From the NCBI RefSeq assembly GCF_001458395.1, contig NZ_CYSR01000031.1:124001-188000 (forward strand): a stretch of DNA of 64,000 nt, read 5' to 3'. The notes beneath the pieces were generated by a model, which saw only the letters and a list, made by a program, of their open reading frames with translations, had not been told where the DNA came from and searched no databases. This DNA comes from Leisingera aquaemixtae (lineage in GTDB: Bacteria; Pseudomonadota; Alphaproteobacteria; Rhodobacterales; Rhodobacteraceae). Below, piece by piece: positions 45,453-54,507 of the stretch. A program made the position numbers and the translations under genes. Position 1 is the stretch's first letter. Every line of letters begins with the position of its first letter.

Positions 45453-46984
45453 GCGCCCTGCCGGGGATCGGCGCGGCCCTCTTGGTGGCTGCGCTGATTC
45501 TGGGAACCCTTGGGGCTGTTGCCCTGAGGGCTGAAGCAGGCACGGGCTTTGGCGCCAGTGACTGGGCCGCGCTGCGGTTCACGCTGACCCAGGCGGGCCT
45601 GTCGGCGCTTTTGAGTGTTGGCCTCGCCATCCCCGCCGCCCGCGCACTGGCGCGGCGGCGGTTTACGGGGCGGAGCCTGCTGATTGCGCTGTTGGGCGCG
45701 CCCTTCATCCTGCCGGTCATTGTGGCCATCCTTGGCCTGCTGGCGGTGTTTGGCCGCGCGGGCTGGCTGAGCAGCCTGCTGGGGATGTTCGGTTTGGAAC
45801 CTGTTCAGATTTACGGGCTGCACGGGGTGGTGCTGGCGCATGTCTTCTTCAACCTGCCGCTGGCGACCCGGCTGATCCTGCAGGGCTGGCAGGAGATCCC
45901 TGCCGAGCGCTTCCGCCTGGCAGCGCAGCTGGACGCCGGGCCGCTGGCGATGTGGCGGCTCTTGGAAGGCCCGATGCTGCGGCGGGGGGCGCCCGGTGCG
46001 CTGGCGGTGGTGTTTGCCATTTGCCTGTCCAGCTTTGCGGTGGCGCTAACCCTGGGTGGAGGCCCAAAGGCAACGACTATCGAGCTCGCCATCTATCAGG
46101 CTTTCCGGTTTGATTTCGACCTGGGCCGCGCGGCGCTCTTGTCTGGGTTGCAGCTGCTGCTGACTGGTGCCGCCGCGCTGGTGGCGCTGCGGGTGTCGGC
46201 GGGCGAAGGCTTTGGTGCCGGCCTTGACCGTGCGGTGCGGCGCTGGGACGGGCAGAGCGCCTTGGCGCGCAGCTTGGATGGCTTTTGGATTGTCCTGTCC
46301 GCCGCGTTCCTGCTGCTGCCGCTGGCGGCTATCGTGCTGGCAGGCCTGCCGGGTATTCTGTCGCTGAAAGCCTCCGTCTGGCAGGCGGCGGGAAACTCCA
46401 TTCTGGTTGCGGCGCTGAGCACCGTGATCCTGCTGGGGCTGGCCTTGCCGATGGCCGCCGCGGCGGCTGCCGGGCGTGCTGGTCTGACCGAGCTGTCGGG
46501 TATTTTGGGCCTCGCGGCCTCGCCGCTGGTGATCGGCACCGGGCTGTTCATCCTGATCTATCCCATCGCGGACCCCTTCGCGCTGGCGCTGCCGGTGACG
46601 GCGCTGGTCAATGCGGTGATGGCGCTGCCTTTTGCCATGCGCATTCTGGTCCCTCGGGCGCGGGAGGTGCTGGGGCGGTATGGCCGCCTGTCGCTGTCGC
46701 TGGACATGCAGGGCTGGGCCTTTGTGCGCCGGGTCTACCTGCCGCGGATGCGGGCGCAGACCGGGTTTGCCGCGGGATTGGCGGCGGCGCTGTCGATGGG
46801 CGACCTAGGTGTGGTGGCGCTGTTTGCCGACCCGGATTTTGCAACGCTGCCGTTGCAGATCTACCGGCTGATGGGGGCCTACCGGATGGAAGCGGCGGCC
46901 GGAGCGGCGCTGTTGCTGCTGCTGCTGTCGATGGGGGCATTCTGGATTTTGGACCGCGGGGGGCGCTGGCATGCTGAGGCTTGA
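45428..46984 (+). CDS. thiP: Thiamine ABC transporter permease
   Basis: 518 residues, overlapping thiB by 25 nt. About twelve membrane segments in two halves, each with a binding-protein-dependent permease loop contacting the ATPase: QEIPAERFRLAAQLDAGPLAMWRLLEGPMLRRG (first) and REVLGRYGRLSLSLDMQGWAFVRRVYLPRM (second). It follows the ThiP pattern of a fused double permease. The ATG at 45428 has a poor ribosome site, consistent with translational coupling to thiB. Confidence 0.92.
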   Translation: MAGRAQPVSALPGIGAALLVAALILGTLGAVALRAEAGTGFGASDWAALRFTLTQAGLSALLSVGLAIPAARALARRRFTGRSLLIALLGAPFILPVIVAILGLLAVFGRAGWLSSLLGMFGLEPVQIYGLHGVVLAHVFFNLPLATRLILQGWQEIPAERFRLAAQLDAGPLAMWRLLEGPMLRRGAPGALAVVFAICLSSFAVALTLGGGPKATTIELAIYQAFRFDFDLGRAALLSGLQLLLTGAAALVALRVSAGEGFGAGLDRAVRRWDGQSALARSLDGFWIVLSAAFLLLPLAAIVLAGLPGILSLKASVWQAAGNSILVAALSTVILLGLALPMAAAAAAGRAGLTELSGILGLAASPLVIGTGLFILIYPIADPFALALPVTALVNAVMALPFAMRILVPRAREVLGRYGRLSLSLDMQGWAFVRRVYLPRMRAQTGFAAGLAAALSMGDLGVVALFADPDFATLPLQIYRLMGAYRMEAAAGAALLLLLLSMGAFWILDRGGRWHAEA

Positions 46985-47669
46985 GAACTGCCGGATCATG
47001 AACGGCGATTATGCGGTGGAAGCGGATCTGGAGATCGCAGCCGGGGCCTGCGTTGCGGTGATCGGGCCGTCGGGTGCCGGCAAATCAACGCTGGTGGAGG
47101 CGGTGGCGGGTTTTCTGCCGGTTACCCGCGGGCGTATCTTGTGGAACGGTGCGGACCTGACCAGCCAGCCGCCGGGCAAGCGGCCGGTGGCGATGCTGTT
47201 TCAGGACGGCAATCTGTTTCCGCATCTGACCGTGGCGCAAAATGTGGCGCTGGGGCTGCATGCGAACCTGCGGTTGAGCGAGGCGGAGTGGAGCCAAGTC
47301 GGGGCGGCGCTGGAGCGGGTCGGCCTGGGTGGCATGGGCACGCGCAAGCCTGCGGCGCTGTCGGGCGGGCAGCAAAGCCGGGTGGCGCTGGCGCGAGTGC
47401 TGGTGCAGGGGCGCGATATCCTGCTGCTGGATGAACCCTTTGCCGCACTTGGTCCGGCGCTGAAGGCAGAGATGCTGGATCTGGTCTCGGACCTTGCGCG
47501 GGAAAGCGGCGCGACGGTGCTGATGGTCAGCCATGATCCCAATGACGCCCGCCGGATCGCGGATCAGGTGGTGCTGGTGGCGGAGGGCAGGGCGCACCCG
47601 CCGCAGGCGACGGCGGAGCTGCTGGACAACCCGCCGCCGGCCTTGCAGGCGTATTTGGGAACGGCCTGA
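46971..47669 (+). CDS. thiQ: Thiamine ABC transporter ATP-binding protein
   Basis: 232 residues, overlapping thiP by 14 nt. Walker A is GPSGAGKSTLV (about residue 32), signature LSGGQQSRVALARVL (about residue 125), Walker B ILLLDEPFAAL, and the switch His in VSHDPNDARR. It energises thiamine uptake at the inner membrane. Last gene of thiBPQ. Confidence 0.95.
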   Translation: MLRLENCRIMNGDYAVEADLEIAAGACVAVIGPSGAGKSTLVEAVAGFLPVTRGRILWNGADLTSQPPGKRPVAMLFQDGNLFPHLTVAQNVALGLHANLRLSEAEWSQVGAALERVGLGGMGTRKPAALSGGQQSRVALARVLVQGRDILLLDEPFAALGPALKAEMLDLVSDLARESGATVLMVSHDPNDARRIADQVVLVAEGRAHPPQATAELLDNPPPALQAYLGTA

Positions 47670-47779
47670 CCCCGCTGCCGGCAGCAGCCTGCGACGGGGT
47701 GTAAATGAAAAGGGGTTTCGCTGCGAAACATCCTTTATTAATATATGGTTAAATTGAGAATTGTGGAGTGAGGACAGTT

Positions 47780-47801
47780 GCCCGCCGCCTGCGCGGCGGG
47801 C
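47780..47801. terminator. GC hairpin between convergent thiQ and ribH
   Basis: GCCCGCCGC-CTGC-GCGGCGGGC is a perfect 9-bp stem in the gap between the thiQ and ribH stops. It lacks a U-tract, so terminator function is uncertain. An A+T-rich patch (about 47725-47765) lies next to it. Confidence 0.4.
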
Positions 47802-47835
47802 CAGTCAGTTGTGTAAGGCACTGTAAAAAGCAGAT

Positions 47836-48273
47836 TTATGCAGCCAGTGCCGCCTCTCGCGTTCTGGTGATCGTCAGCGCAGCATTGGCAGCCTCGCGCC
47901 CCTTCTCCACGAAGTGAGCGCGGTAGATCGCGTTGTGGTGCTCCGTCTCCTGGTAGTGGTGCGGGGTCAGCGAGACCGACAGCACCGGCACCCCGGTGTC
48001 CATGCTTGCACGCATCAGCCCGTCCACCACGGCCTGAGCCACAAAATCATGCCGGTAGATGCCGCCATCCACCACGAAGGCGGCACAGGCCACGGAGGCG
48101 TATTTTCCGGTCCTGGCCAGCTCCTGCGCCAGCAGGGGCATTTCAAAGGCGCCGGGCACGTCGAACACGTCGACCTGCTCTGCCGGGATCAGCTGCAGGA
48201 AGCCCTCCAGCGCCCGGTCGACAATGTCAGCGTGCCATTGCGCCTTGATGAAGGCATAGCGGGTGTGTGTCAT
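47836..48273 (-). CDS. ribH: 6,7-dimethyl-8-ribityllumazine synthase (RibH2-like)
   Basis: 145 residues from the ATG at 48273, chosen for the AAGGAGA site; the long upstream frame lies in the riboswitch. Motifs: FIKAQWHADIVDRALEGF, VPGAFEMPLLAQELARTGKYASVACAAFVVDGGIYRHDFVAQAVVDGLM and VPVLSVSLTPHHYQETEHHNAIYR. The TPHHYQE active-site region and the single-gene context resemble the RibH2 paralogues of alphaproteobacteria (Brucella/Mesorhizobium) rather than a rib operon enzyme. It makes the lumazine precursor of riboflavin. Confidence 0.92.
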   Translation of the reverse strand: MTHTRYAFIKAQWHADIVDRALEGFLQLIPAEQVDVFDVPGAFEMPLLAQELARTGKYASVACAAFVVDGGIYRHDFVAQAVVDGLMRASMDTGVPVLSVSLTPHHYQETEHHNAIYRAHFVEKGREAANAALTITRTREAALAA

Positions 48274-48352
48274 GTCGTAATCTCCTTGTAGTTCTGACAC
48301 GTCACCCAAGGCGATCACGAACAGACGGGCGCACGCCTGGCGCCGCCCTTCT

Positions 48353-48500
48353 GCACGTTCTCTTCCATCCGGACTGTGACCGTCGGCTCTGGAGTTGCAC
48401 CAGATCTGCTGACACTTCCAAAACCATGGAAGCCGCTCGCGGGCTTGCGGGACTGGCCGCTTACCGCCGGTGGGGAATTCCGCCCCGCCCTGAGAACGGC
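48353..48500 (-). promoter_or_regulatory. FMN riboswitch (RFN element) upstream of ribH
   Basis: On the minus strand the RFN consensus blocks occur in order: AGGGCGGGGCGGAATTCCCC, ACCGGCGGTAAGC, AGCCCGCGAGC, CCAGAGCCGACGGTC and AGTCCGGATGGAAGAGAA. The ends TTCTC/GAGAA close P1. It ends about 80 nt before the ribH ATG. No clear terminator follows, so translational control is more likely. Confidence 0.97.
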
Positions 48501-48552
48501 GAGACTTTGGCAAGCAGCGGAGATGCCTGCAAGCGGGAATTGCGGAACGGGG

Positions 48553-48849
48553 TCAGGTCTCGACCAAGTTGTAGTGCTTGATGGTGCGTGACCCGACCAG
48601 TTCGGCCTCAGCCGGGTCGATGTGCGGACTGGTGTAATCCTCACCCGCAAAAGCCTTGAGCGAGGCCAGATCCTTCCAGACCATCACAAAGCTGAACTCC
48701 CGCGGAGTCTCGGAGCGCGGTGCGCCAGGCAGGACAGAGACGATTCCGTCGGTGCCTTTCATCAGCGGGATCGCGGTTTCATGAAAGAACTTGCTGAACT
48801 CGGCTTCCTTGCCGGGCCGGATGACGACCTGGAATATCCGCATGATCAT
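48553..48849 (-). CDS. Small ABM-type (dimeric alpha/beta barrel) protein
   Basis: 98 residues from the ATG at 48849, supported by GGAGG 6 nt upstream. The longest open frame here extends far upstream, but that portion is antisense to the GST gene. The sequence MRIFQVVIRPGKEAEFSKFFHETAIPLMKGTDGIVSVLPG...FSFVMVWKDLASLKAFAGEDY has the beta-alpha-beta pattern of antibiotic-biosynthesis-monooxygenase domains. Such proteins act as small oxygenases or ligand-binding dimers; the reaction is unknown. It is divergent from the GST gene at 48964. Confidence 0.8.
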   Translation of the reverse strand: MIMRIFQVVIRPGKEAEFSKFFHETAIPLMKGTDGIVSVLPGAPRSETPREFSFVMVWKDLASLKAFAGEDYTSPHIDPAEAELVGSRTIKHYNLVET

Positions 48850-48963
48850 TGGAGGCCTCCTGTCACGTGTTACACTGGACCAGTATAGCACAGTGCGGTG
48901 ATTGCCCCTTCCCCTCAGGCCCGCTTGCAGTAGGCTGCGGCCAAACAGCGGAGGATATTTCTG

Positions 48964-49566
48964 ATGAAACTCACTTATTCCCAAGCATCCCCTTTTGCCC
49001 GCAAGGTTGTGGTGCTGCTGCGTGAAACCGGGCAATTGCAGGATGTCGAAATCCTGGATGTCACAACAACCCCGCTCAGCCCCAGTCCGGATGTGAAGGC
49101 CAGCAATCCGCTGGCCAAGATCCCGGCGCTGGAGCGCAATGACGGGCCGGCGCTCTATGACAGCAGGGTGATCTGCGCCTATCTGGATGAGCGCGCCGGC
49201 GGCAAGCTGTACAGCCGCGGCTGGGACAGCAAGGTGCTGGAGGCGACCGCCGACGGGATCATGGATGCGGCGGTGCTGATGTCCTACGAGAAACGGCTGC
49301 GCCCGGAGGACAAGCAATGGGACGGCTGGCTGGATGCGCAGCGGGACAAGGTGCTGGGCGGCTGCGCGGCACTGAATGCGCGCTGGATGAGCCATCTGCG
49401 GGGGCCGCTGGATATCGGTCAGATCGCGGTGGCCTGTGCGCTGGCCTATGTGGACTTCCGCCACCCGGACACAAACTGGCGTCAGGGCAACGAGGCGCTG
49501 GCGGAGTGGCTTGAGACATTCGAATCGCGCCCGTCGATGCAAGCGACAAAACCGCCGGCGGCTTGA
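48964..49566 (+). CDS. Glutathione S-transferase family protein
   Basis: 200 residues, preceded by GGAGGATATTT. The thioredoxin-fold N-terminus is MKLTYSQASPFARKVVVLLRETGQ, where SPFARK lacks the Cys seen in the GST at 8027 and offers Ser as the glutathione contact; AKIPALERNDGPALYDSRVICAYLDERAG is the gamma-Glu binding segment. The substrate is unknown. It is separated from petA by about 210 nt and is not obviously part of that operon. Confidence 0.88.
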   Translation: MKLTYSQASPFARKVVVLLRETGQLQDVEILDVTTTPLSPSPDVKASNPLAKIPALERNDGPALYDSRVICAYLDERAGGKLYSRGWDSKVLEATADGIMDAAVLMSYEKRLRPEDKQWDGWLDAQRDKVLGGCAALNARWMSHLRGPLDIGQIAVACALAYVDFRHPDTNWRQGNEALAEWLETFESRPSMQATKPPAA

Positions 49567-49778
49567 CCCCGGCCTCTTGAAACGGACTGGTGCCGCAACG
49601 ATATGGGTGCGGCACTGTCACCCAGGCGTGACAGAATTGCCGTCTGCGGCTTTCTGCGCGCCCATGACCGCTGGACGAACGGCTCTCTCCCCGCTAGATA
49701 CGCGCCAGAGTCACTGCGAGCAATCGCGGTGCATGCGCATGTTTGCCCTAAACGGGCGCTGGAATTGGAGAAAACCTC

Positions 49779-50339
49779 GTGTCCCACGCAGAAGACCACG
49801 AAGGAACCCGGAGAGATTTCCTCTACTACGCCACTGCCGGCGCCGGGGCAGTGACCGCGGGTGCCGCCGTATGGCCCCTGGTCAACCAGATGAACCCCTC
49901 CGCCGACGTGAAAGCGCTGTCCTCGATCCTGGTCGATGTCAGCGGCGTGGAAGTTGGCACGCAGATTTCGGTCATGTTCCTGGGCAAGCCGGTGTTCATC
50001 CGCCGCCGCACCCAGGAAGAGATCGAGGCGGCCCGCGAAGTGGAGCTGTCCGAGCTGATCGACCCGCGGTCGGAAAACGCCAACAAGCCGGGCACCGACG
50101 CGGCTGACGCGAACCGTACCCTGGACGAAACCGGCGAATGGCTGGTGATGATGGGTGTCTGCACCCACCTGGGCTGTGTGCCGCTGGGTGACGGCGCAGG
50201 CGAATTCAACGGCTGGTTCTGCCCGTGCCACGGGTCGCACTACGACACCGCAGGCCGTATCCGCAAAGGCCCGGCGCCGGAGAACCTGCACATTCCGCTG
50301 GCCGAGTTCACCGACGCCACCACCATCAAGCTGGGATAA
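49779..50339 (+). CDS. petA: Ubiquinol-cytochrome c reductase Rieske iron-sulfur subunit
   Basis: 186 residues from a GTG at 49779 (GGAG upstream). A twin-arginine-like N-terminus ([19 protein letters not shown]) is followed by one membrane anchor. The [2Fe-2S] ligands are in CTHLGC and CPCHGSHYD (about residues 128-150). It transfers electrons from ubiquinol at the Qo site to cytochrome c1. First gene of petABC. Confidence 0.98.
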   Translation: MSHAEDHEGTRRDFLYYATAGAGAVTAGAAVWPLVNQMNPSADVKALSSILVDVSGVEVGTQISVMFLGKPVFIRRRTQEEIEAAREVELSELIDPRSENANKPGTDAADANRTLDETGEWLVMMGVCTHLGCVPLGDGAGEFNGWFCPCHGSHYDTAGRIRKGPAPENLHIPLAEFTDATTIKLG

Positions 50340-50351
50340 GGAAACGCGCTC

Positions 50352-51686
50352 ATGTCCGGTATTCCCCACGACCATTACGAGCCGAAGACAGGCGCAGAGA
50401 AGTGGCTGCACAGCCGCCTGCCCATCGTCGGCCTGATCTATGACACCATCATGATCCCCACCCCCAAGAACCTGAACTGGTGGTGGATCTGGGGCATCGT
50501 CCTGGCCTTCTGCCTGGCGCTGCAGATCGTCACCGGCATCGTCCTGGTGATGCACTACACCCCGCATGTCGACATGGCCTTTGCATCCGTTGAGCACATC
50601 ATGCGCAACGTGAACGGCGGCCATATGCTGCGCTACCTTCACATGAACGGCGCCTCGCTGTTCTTTGTTGCCGTCTACATCCACATCTTCCGCGGCCTGT
50701 ACTATGGCTCCTACAAGGCGCCCCGCGAGATCACCTGGATTGTCGGCATGCTGATCTATCTGATGATGATGGGCACCGCCTTCATGGGTTACGTGCTGCC
50801 GTGGGGCCAGATGTCCTTCTGGGGCGCCACCGTGATCACCGGCCTGTTCGGCGCCATCCCCTTCATCGGCGAACCGATCCAGACCTGGCTCTTGGGCGGA
50901 CCGGCGGTGGACAACGCCACCCTGAACCGCTTCTTCTCGCTGCACTACCTGCTGCCCTTCGTGATCGCAGCGCTGGTGATCGTGCACATCTGGGCCTTCC
51001 ACACCACCGGCAACAACAACCCGACCGGCGTTGATGTCCGCAAGGGCTCCAAGGAAGAAGCCAAGAAAGACACCCTGCCGTTCTGGCCGTACTTCGTGAT
51101 CAAGGACTTCCTGGGCCTGGCCGTTGTGCTGGTTGTGTTCTGGGCGATTGTCGGCTTCATGCCGAACTACCTGGGCCACCCGGACAACTACATCGAAGCC
51201 AACCCGCTGGTGACGCCCGCGCACATCGTTCCGGAATGGTACTTCCTGCCGTTCTACGCGATCCTGCGTGCCTTCACCTCGGAAGTCTGGGTTGTGCAGT
51301 TCGCCTCCTTCATCACCGGCGGCATCGTGGATGCGAAGTTCTTTGGCGTGATCGCCATGTTCGGCGCGATCCTGGCGATGGCCCTGGCGCCCTGGCTGGA
51401 CACCTCGCGCGTCCGTTCGGGCCGCTACCGTCCGATGTTCAAGTGGTGGTTCGCGCTGCTGGTGATCGACTTCTTCGCCCTGATGTGGCTGGGCGCGATG
51501 CCGGCGGAAGAGCCCTATGCATCGTTCTCGCTGATCGCATCGGCCTATTGGTTCGGCTACTTCTTCGTGATCCTGCCGCTGCTGGGCGTGATCGAGAAGC
51601 CGCTGCCGCAACCAGCGACCATCGAAGAGGATTTCGAGGCCCACTATGGCAAGAAATCTTCTGCTGAAGCCACTCCTGCCGAGTAA
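50352..51686 (+). CDS. petB: Cytochrome b of the bc1 complex
   Basis: 444 residues, eight membrane helices with His ligands for both hemes ([43 protein letters not shown], and the later [11 protein letters not shown] helix region). The Qo-site PEWY motif is in [18 protein letters not shown], and [18 protein letters not shown] is the cd-loop. It starts 12 nt after petA. Confidence 0.98.
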   Translation: MSGIPHDHYEPKTGAEKWLHSRLPIVGLIYDTIMIPTPKNLNWWWIWGIVLAFCLALQIVTGIVLVMHYTPHVDMAFASVEHIMRNVNGGHMLRYLHMNGASLFFVAVYIHIFRGLYYGSYKAPREITWIVGMLIYLMMMGTAFMGYVLPWGQMSFWGATVITGLFGAIPFIGEPIQTWLLGGPAVDNATLNRFFSLHYLLPFVIAALVIVHIWAFHTTGNNNPTGVDVRKGSKEEAKKDTLPFWPYFVIKDFLGLAVVLVVFWAIVGFMPNYLGHPDNYIEANPLVTPAHIVPEWYFLPFYAILRAFTSEVWVVQFASFITGGIVDAKFFGVIAMFGAILAMALAPWLDTSRVRSGRYRPMFKWWFALLVIDFFALMWLGAMPAEEPYASFSLIASAYWFGYFFVILPLLGVIEKPLPQPATIEEDFEAHYGKKSSAEATPAE

Positions 51687-51705
51687 GAAGAAGGAACACC
51701 TAGCA

Positions 51706-52494
51706 ATGTTCAAGAAACTGGCAACCGGTGCCGCCTTCGCTCTGGCCCTGATCCCTGCTGCGTCTTTCGCAGCAGGCGGCGGCGAGCAGCACATCACCGA
51801 CTACGACTTCTCGTTCGAGGGGCCGTTCGGCACCTATGACCGCAACCAGCTGCAGCGCGGCCTGCAGGTCTACACCGAAGTCTGCGCAGCCTGCCACGGT
51901 CTGAAGCTGGTGCCGATCCGCACCCTTTCGGACGAAGGCGGCCCGCAGATGCCCGAAGATCAGGTGCGCGCCTACGCAGCTGACAACTTCAGCGTGTACG
52001 ATCCGGCACTGGACGAAGACCGCCCGGCCAAGCCGGTCGACAACTTCCCGGAAAACAACAACGCTGGCGCCCCCGACCTCAGCATGATGGCCAAGGCGCG
52101 TGCGGGCTTCCACGGCCCCTACGGCCTGGGTCTGAACCAGCTGTTCAAAGGCATGGGCGGTGCCGAATACATCGCCTCGCTGCTGGCAGGTTACACCGGT
52201 GAGGAAAAGGAAGAGGCTGGCACCATCTTCTATGAGAACACCGCCTTCCCGGGAGGCTGGATCTCGATGGCGCCGCCGCTGTCGGATGAGCAGGTGGAAT
52301 TTGCCGACGGTCACGCCAATGACGTGGAGGCCATGTCGCAGGACGTCGCGGCCTTCCTGATGTGGACTGCCGAGCCCAAGATGATGGCCCGCAAGCAAGC
52401 CGGTTTTGTCGGCGTGCTGTTCCTGACCGTGCTGTCGGTGCTGCTGTACCTGACCAACAAGAAGCTGTGGGCGCCGGTCAAAGGCAAGGACTGA
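51706..52494 (+). CDS. petC: Cytochrome c1
   Basis: 262 residues from the ATG at 51706 (AAGAAGGAAC); the longer frame into petB is not needed. A cleavable signal peptide ([21 protein letters not shown]) precedes the mature protein. The covalent heme motif is [16 protein letters not shown] and the axial Met lies in the C-terminal part. One C-terminal membrane anchor ([18 protein letters not shown]) ends the protein. Third gene of petABC. Confidence 0.97.
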   Translation: MFKKLATGAAFALALIPAASFAAGGGEQHITDYDFSFEGPFGTYDRNQLQRGLQVYTEVCAACHGLKLVPIRTLSDEGGPQMPEDQVRAYAADNFSVYDPALDEDRPAKPVDNFPENNNAGAPDLSMMAKARAGFHGPYGLGLNQLFKGMGGAEYIASLLAGYTGEEKEEAGTIFYENTAFPGGWISMAPPLSDEQVEFADGHANDVEAMSQDVAAFLMWTAEPKMMARKQAGFVGVLFLTVLSVLLYLTNKKLWAPVKGKD

Positions 52495-52523
52495 GTCCCG
52501 TTCTGCTGACTGTGTGAAGTATC

Positions 52524-52555
52524 AAACCCCCGCAAGCGCCGCTTGCGGGGGTTTT
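52524..52555 (+). terminator. Intrinsic terminator of petABC
   Basis: AAACCCCCGCAAGC-GCC-GCTTGCGGGGGTTT is a perfect 14-bp stem followed by T residues, 29 nt after the petC stop. Confidence 0.96.
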
Positions 52556-52565
52556 CCGTTTCCAA

Positions 52566-52604
52566 GGGGGAAAGCGCCCCGGGGGGACTTCGGGCCAGAA
52601 AAAA
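52566..52604 (+). repeat. Diverged dispersed repeat, copy H
   Basis: GGGGGAAAGCGCCCC, then GGGGGGACTTCGGGCC and AGAAAAAAG, immediately after the petABC terminator. The ATATTTT core is lost, so this is a weaker match. Confidence 0.45.
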
Positions 52605-52614
52605 GCAGCGCGGC

Positions 52615-53052
52615 TCAGGCCAGCGGGCTGACCGTCAGATGCGGCAGCCCGTTGGAGGTTCTCTGCGGTGAGCGGTCGTCTGCATTGATGACCGCCGACA
52701 CCCGCTGGCGCCAGGACGAGAAGCTGTCGAACTGAACCACGTCCACCGGCGTGTCGAAGTGCAGTGTGATCCGCCGGTGGCCGCTGCTGCCGCAGGCCGC
52801 CAGCCCGTGAACATAGCCGGTGAAGGGCTGGCCGAGATAGCGCCCCTCGACCCGCATCCCCACCCGCAGTTCCGGCGCGTTCGAGGCGCGGGCGCTGAGC
52901 GTGTTCCAGTCGCGGAAGCCGTAGTAGTGGGCGATCCGCTCCAGGGCGGTGCTGTGGCTGATGGGCTGGCCCTGGGCCACGGAATGCTTGCGCAACAGCC
53001 GTGCTTCGGCCTTGAGCTGCGGCACGGGGGGCAGGGCAGAGTTAGTCTGCAT
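52615..53052 (-). CDS. Small protein with Glyoxalase_8-like helical region, unknown
   Basis: 145 residues from the ATG at 53052. The N-terminal helical part LKAEARLLRKHSVAQGQPISHSTALERIAHYYGFRDWNTLSA is a pattern seen at the start of roseobacter and rhizobial proteins annotated as glyoxalase superfamily, but the second half (LRVGMRVEGRYLGQPFTGYVHGL) is a small beta domain. I cannot assign a function. It is convergent with petC and its C-terminus reaches a region used by the repeat. Confidence 0.55.
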   Translation of the reverse strand: MQTNSALPPVPQLKAEARLLRKHSVAQGQPISHSTALERIAHYYGFRDWNTLSARASNAPELRVGMRVEGRYLGQPFTGYVHGLAACGSSGHRRITLHFDTPVDVVQFDSFSSWRQRVSAVINADDRSPQRTSNGLPHLTVSPLA

Positions 53053-53244
53053 GGATATACCTTTCGCAAAAGGGTGCATATGCCGTTGCAGACAGGGCTC
53101 GCGTTGCTGTCCGGGCGTGCACCCAGGCGTCAGGATAAACCTTGTCCGGATTTCACCATGGCCAGAGGCCGCGAGCGGCAGGTATCCGGAACCTGTGATG
53201 TGAGATTTAGCGGGAAATGCGGAGGAAGGCAATTCCCCGCAGCC

Positions 53245-54507
53245 TCAAGCCACCAACTGGTTGCCTGCCACACCGGTAATCTCGGCCGTGACGATCCGGC
53301 CTTCTTCCTGCGGCGCGGCAAAAGTCACTTCGGTGAACTGCTCAGTGCGGCCCATATGCGGGTTTTCCATCAGGATGCGGTGGGTCTTGCCGATCTGCGC
53401 CGCCAGGTGGCGCTCCACCTGTGCGTCGCCGGCCGCGCGCAGGCGGGCGGCGCGCTCCTTGATCACGTTGCCGTTCACTTGGTTTGGAATCTTCGCCGCC
53501 GGGGTGCCTTCACGCTTGGAATAGGGGAAGACGTGCAGCCAAGTCAGGCCGCAGTCGGTGACCAGCTTCAGAGAGTTTTCGAAATGGGCGTCGGATTCGG
53601 TCGGGAAGCCCGCGATGATGTCGGCGCCAAAGGTCATCTCCGGGCGCAGGCGGCGGGCTTCCTCGCAAAACGCGATGGCGTCGTCGCGCAGGTGGCGCCG
53701 GGCCATGCGTTTCAGGATCAGGTCGTCGCCGTGCTGCAGCGACAGGTGCAGATGCGGCATCAGCCGCGGTTCGGTGGCGATGGCCTGCATCAGGTTCTCG
53801 TCCGCCTCGATCGAATCGATGGAGGAGATGCGCAGGCGCGGCAGGTCCGGCACCAGTTTCAGGATCCGCATCACAAGGTCGCCCAGGCGCGGCTGTGCGG
53901 GCAGATCGGCGCCCCAGGAGGTGAGGTCCACGCCCGTCAGAACCACCTCGCTGTAGCCCCTGTCCACCAGCCGCTTGATCTGGTCGATCACCACGCCAGC
54001 AGGGACCGAGCGGGAGTTGCCGCGGCCGTAGGGGATGATGCAGAAGGTGCAGCGGTGGTCGCAGCCGTTCTGGACCTGCACATAGGCGCGGGAACGGGTG
54101 CCGAAACCGTCGATCAGGTGGCCAGCGGTTTCGGTCACCGACATGATGTCGTCGACCTGGACCTTTTCCGTGGTGCCGATGAAATCCGGCCCCTTGGCGA
54201 TCTGCTGCCAGGTTTCGGCCTGCATCTTTTCGGTGTTGCCGATGACGCGGGTGACCTCTTCCATCGCGGCAAAGGTTTCCGGCTCTGTCTGGGCGGCGCA
54301 GCCGGTCACGATGATCGGCGCCTCCGGATTTTCCCGGCGCAAGCGGCGGATCTCCTGGCGCGCCTTGCGCACGGCCTCCGCCGTGACCGCGCAGGTGTTC
54401 ACCACCACGGCGTTCTCCAGGCCCGCCTGCTGGCTCAGCTCCTTCATCGCCTCGGTCTCATAGGCGTTCAGGCGGCAGCCAAGGGTGGTGAACTTGGGCA
54501 CGCTCAT
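53245..54507 (-). CDS. mtaB: tRNA t6A37 methylthiotransferase
   Basis: 420 residues of the MiaB/MtaB/RimO radical-SAM family. The N-terminal UPF0004 domain has the auxiliary-cluster Cys set (LGCRLNAYETEAM, NTCAVTAEAV, VTGCAAQTEPE), and the radical-SAM cluster motif is GCDHRCTFCIIPYGRGNSRS (about residue 147). The C-terminal end has a TRAM-like domain. MtaB converts t6A to ms2t6A at position 37 of ANN-decoding tRNAs, including tRNA-Lys(UUU). It overlaps dapF by 4 nt. The identification as MtaB rather than MiaB rests on the YGRGN and overall pattern. Confidence 0.94.
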   Translation of the reverse strand: MSVPKFTTLGCRLNAYETEAMKELSQQAGLENAVVVNTCAVTAEAVRKARQEIRRLRRENPEAPIIVTGCAAQTEPETFAAMEEVTRVIGNTEKMQAETWQQIAKGPDFIGTTEKVQVDDIMSVTETAGHLIDGFGTRSRAYVQVQNGCDHRCTFCIIPYGRGNSRSVPAGVVIDQIKRLVDRGYSEVVLTGVDLTSWGADLPAQPRLGDLVMRILKLVPDLPRLRISSIDSIEADENLMQAIATEPRLMPHLHLSLQHGDDLILKRMARRHLRDDAIAFCEEARRLRPEMTFGADIIAGFPTESDAHFENSLKLVTDCGLTWLHVFPYSKREGTPAAKIPNQVNGNVIKERAARLRAAGDAQVERHLAAQIGKTHRILMENPHMGRTEQFTEVTFAAPQEEGRIVTAEITGVAGNQLVA

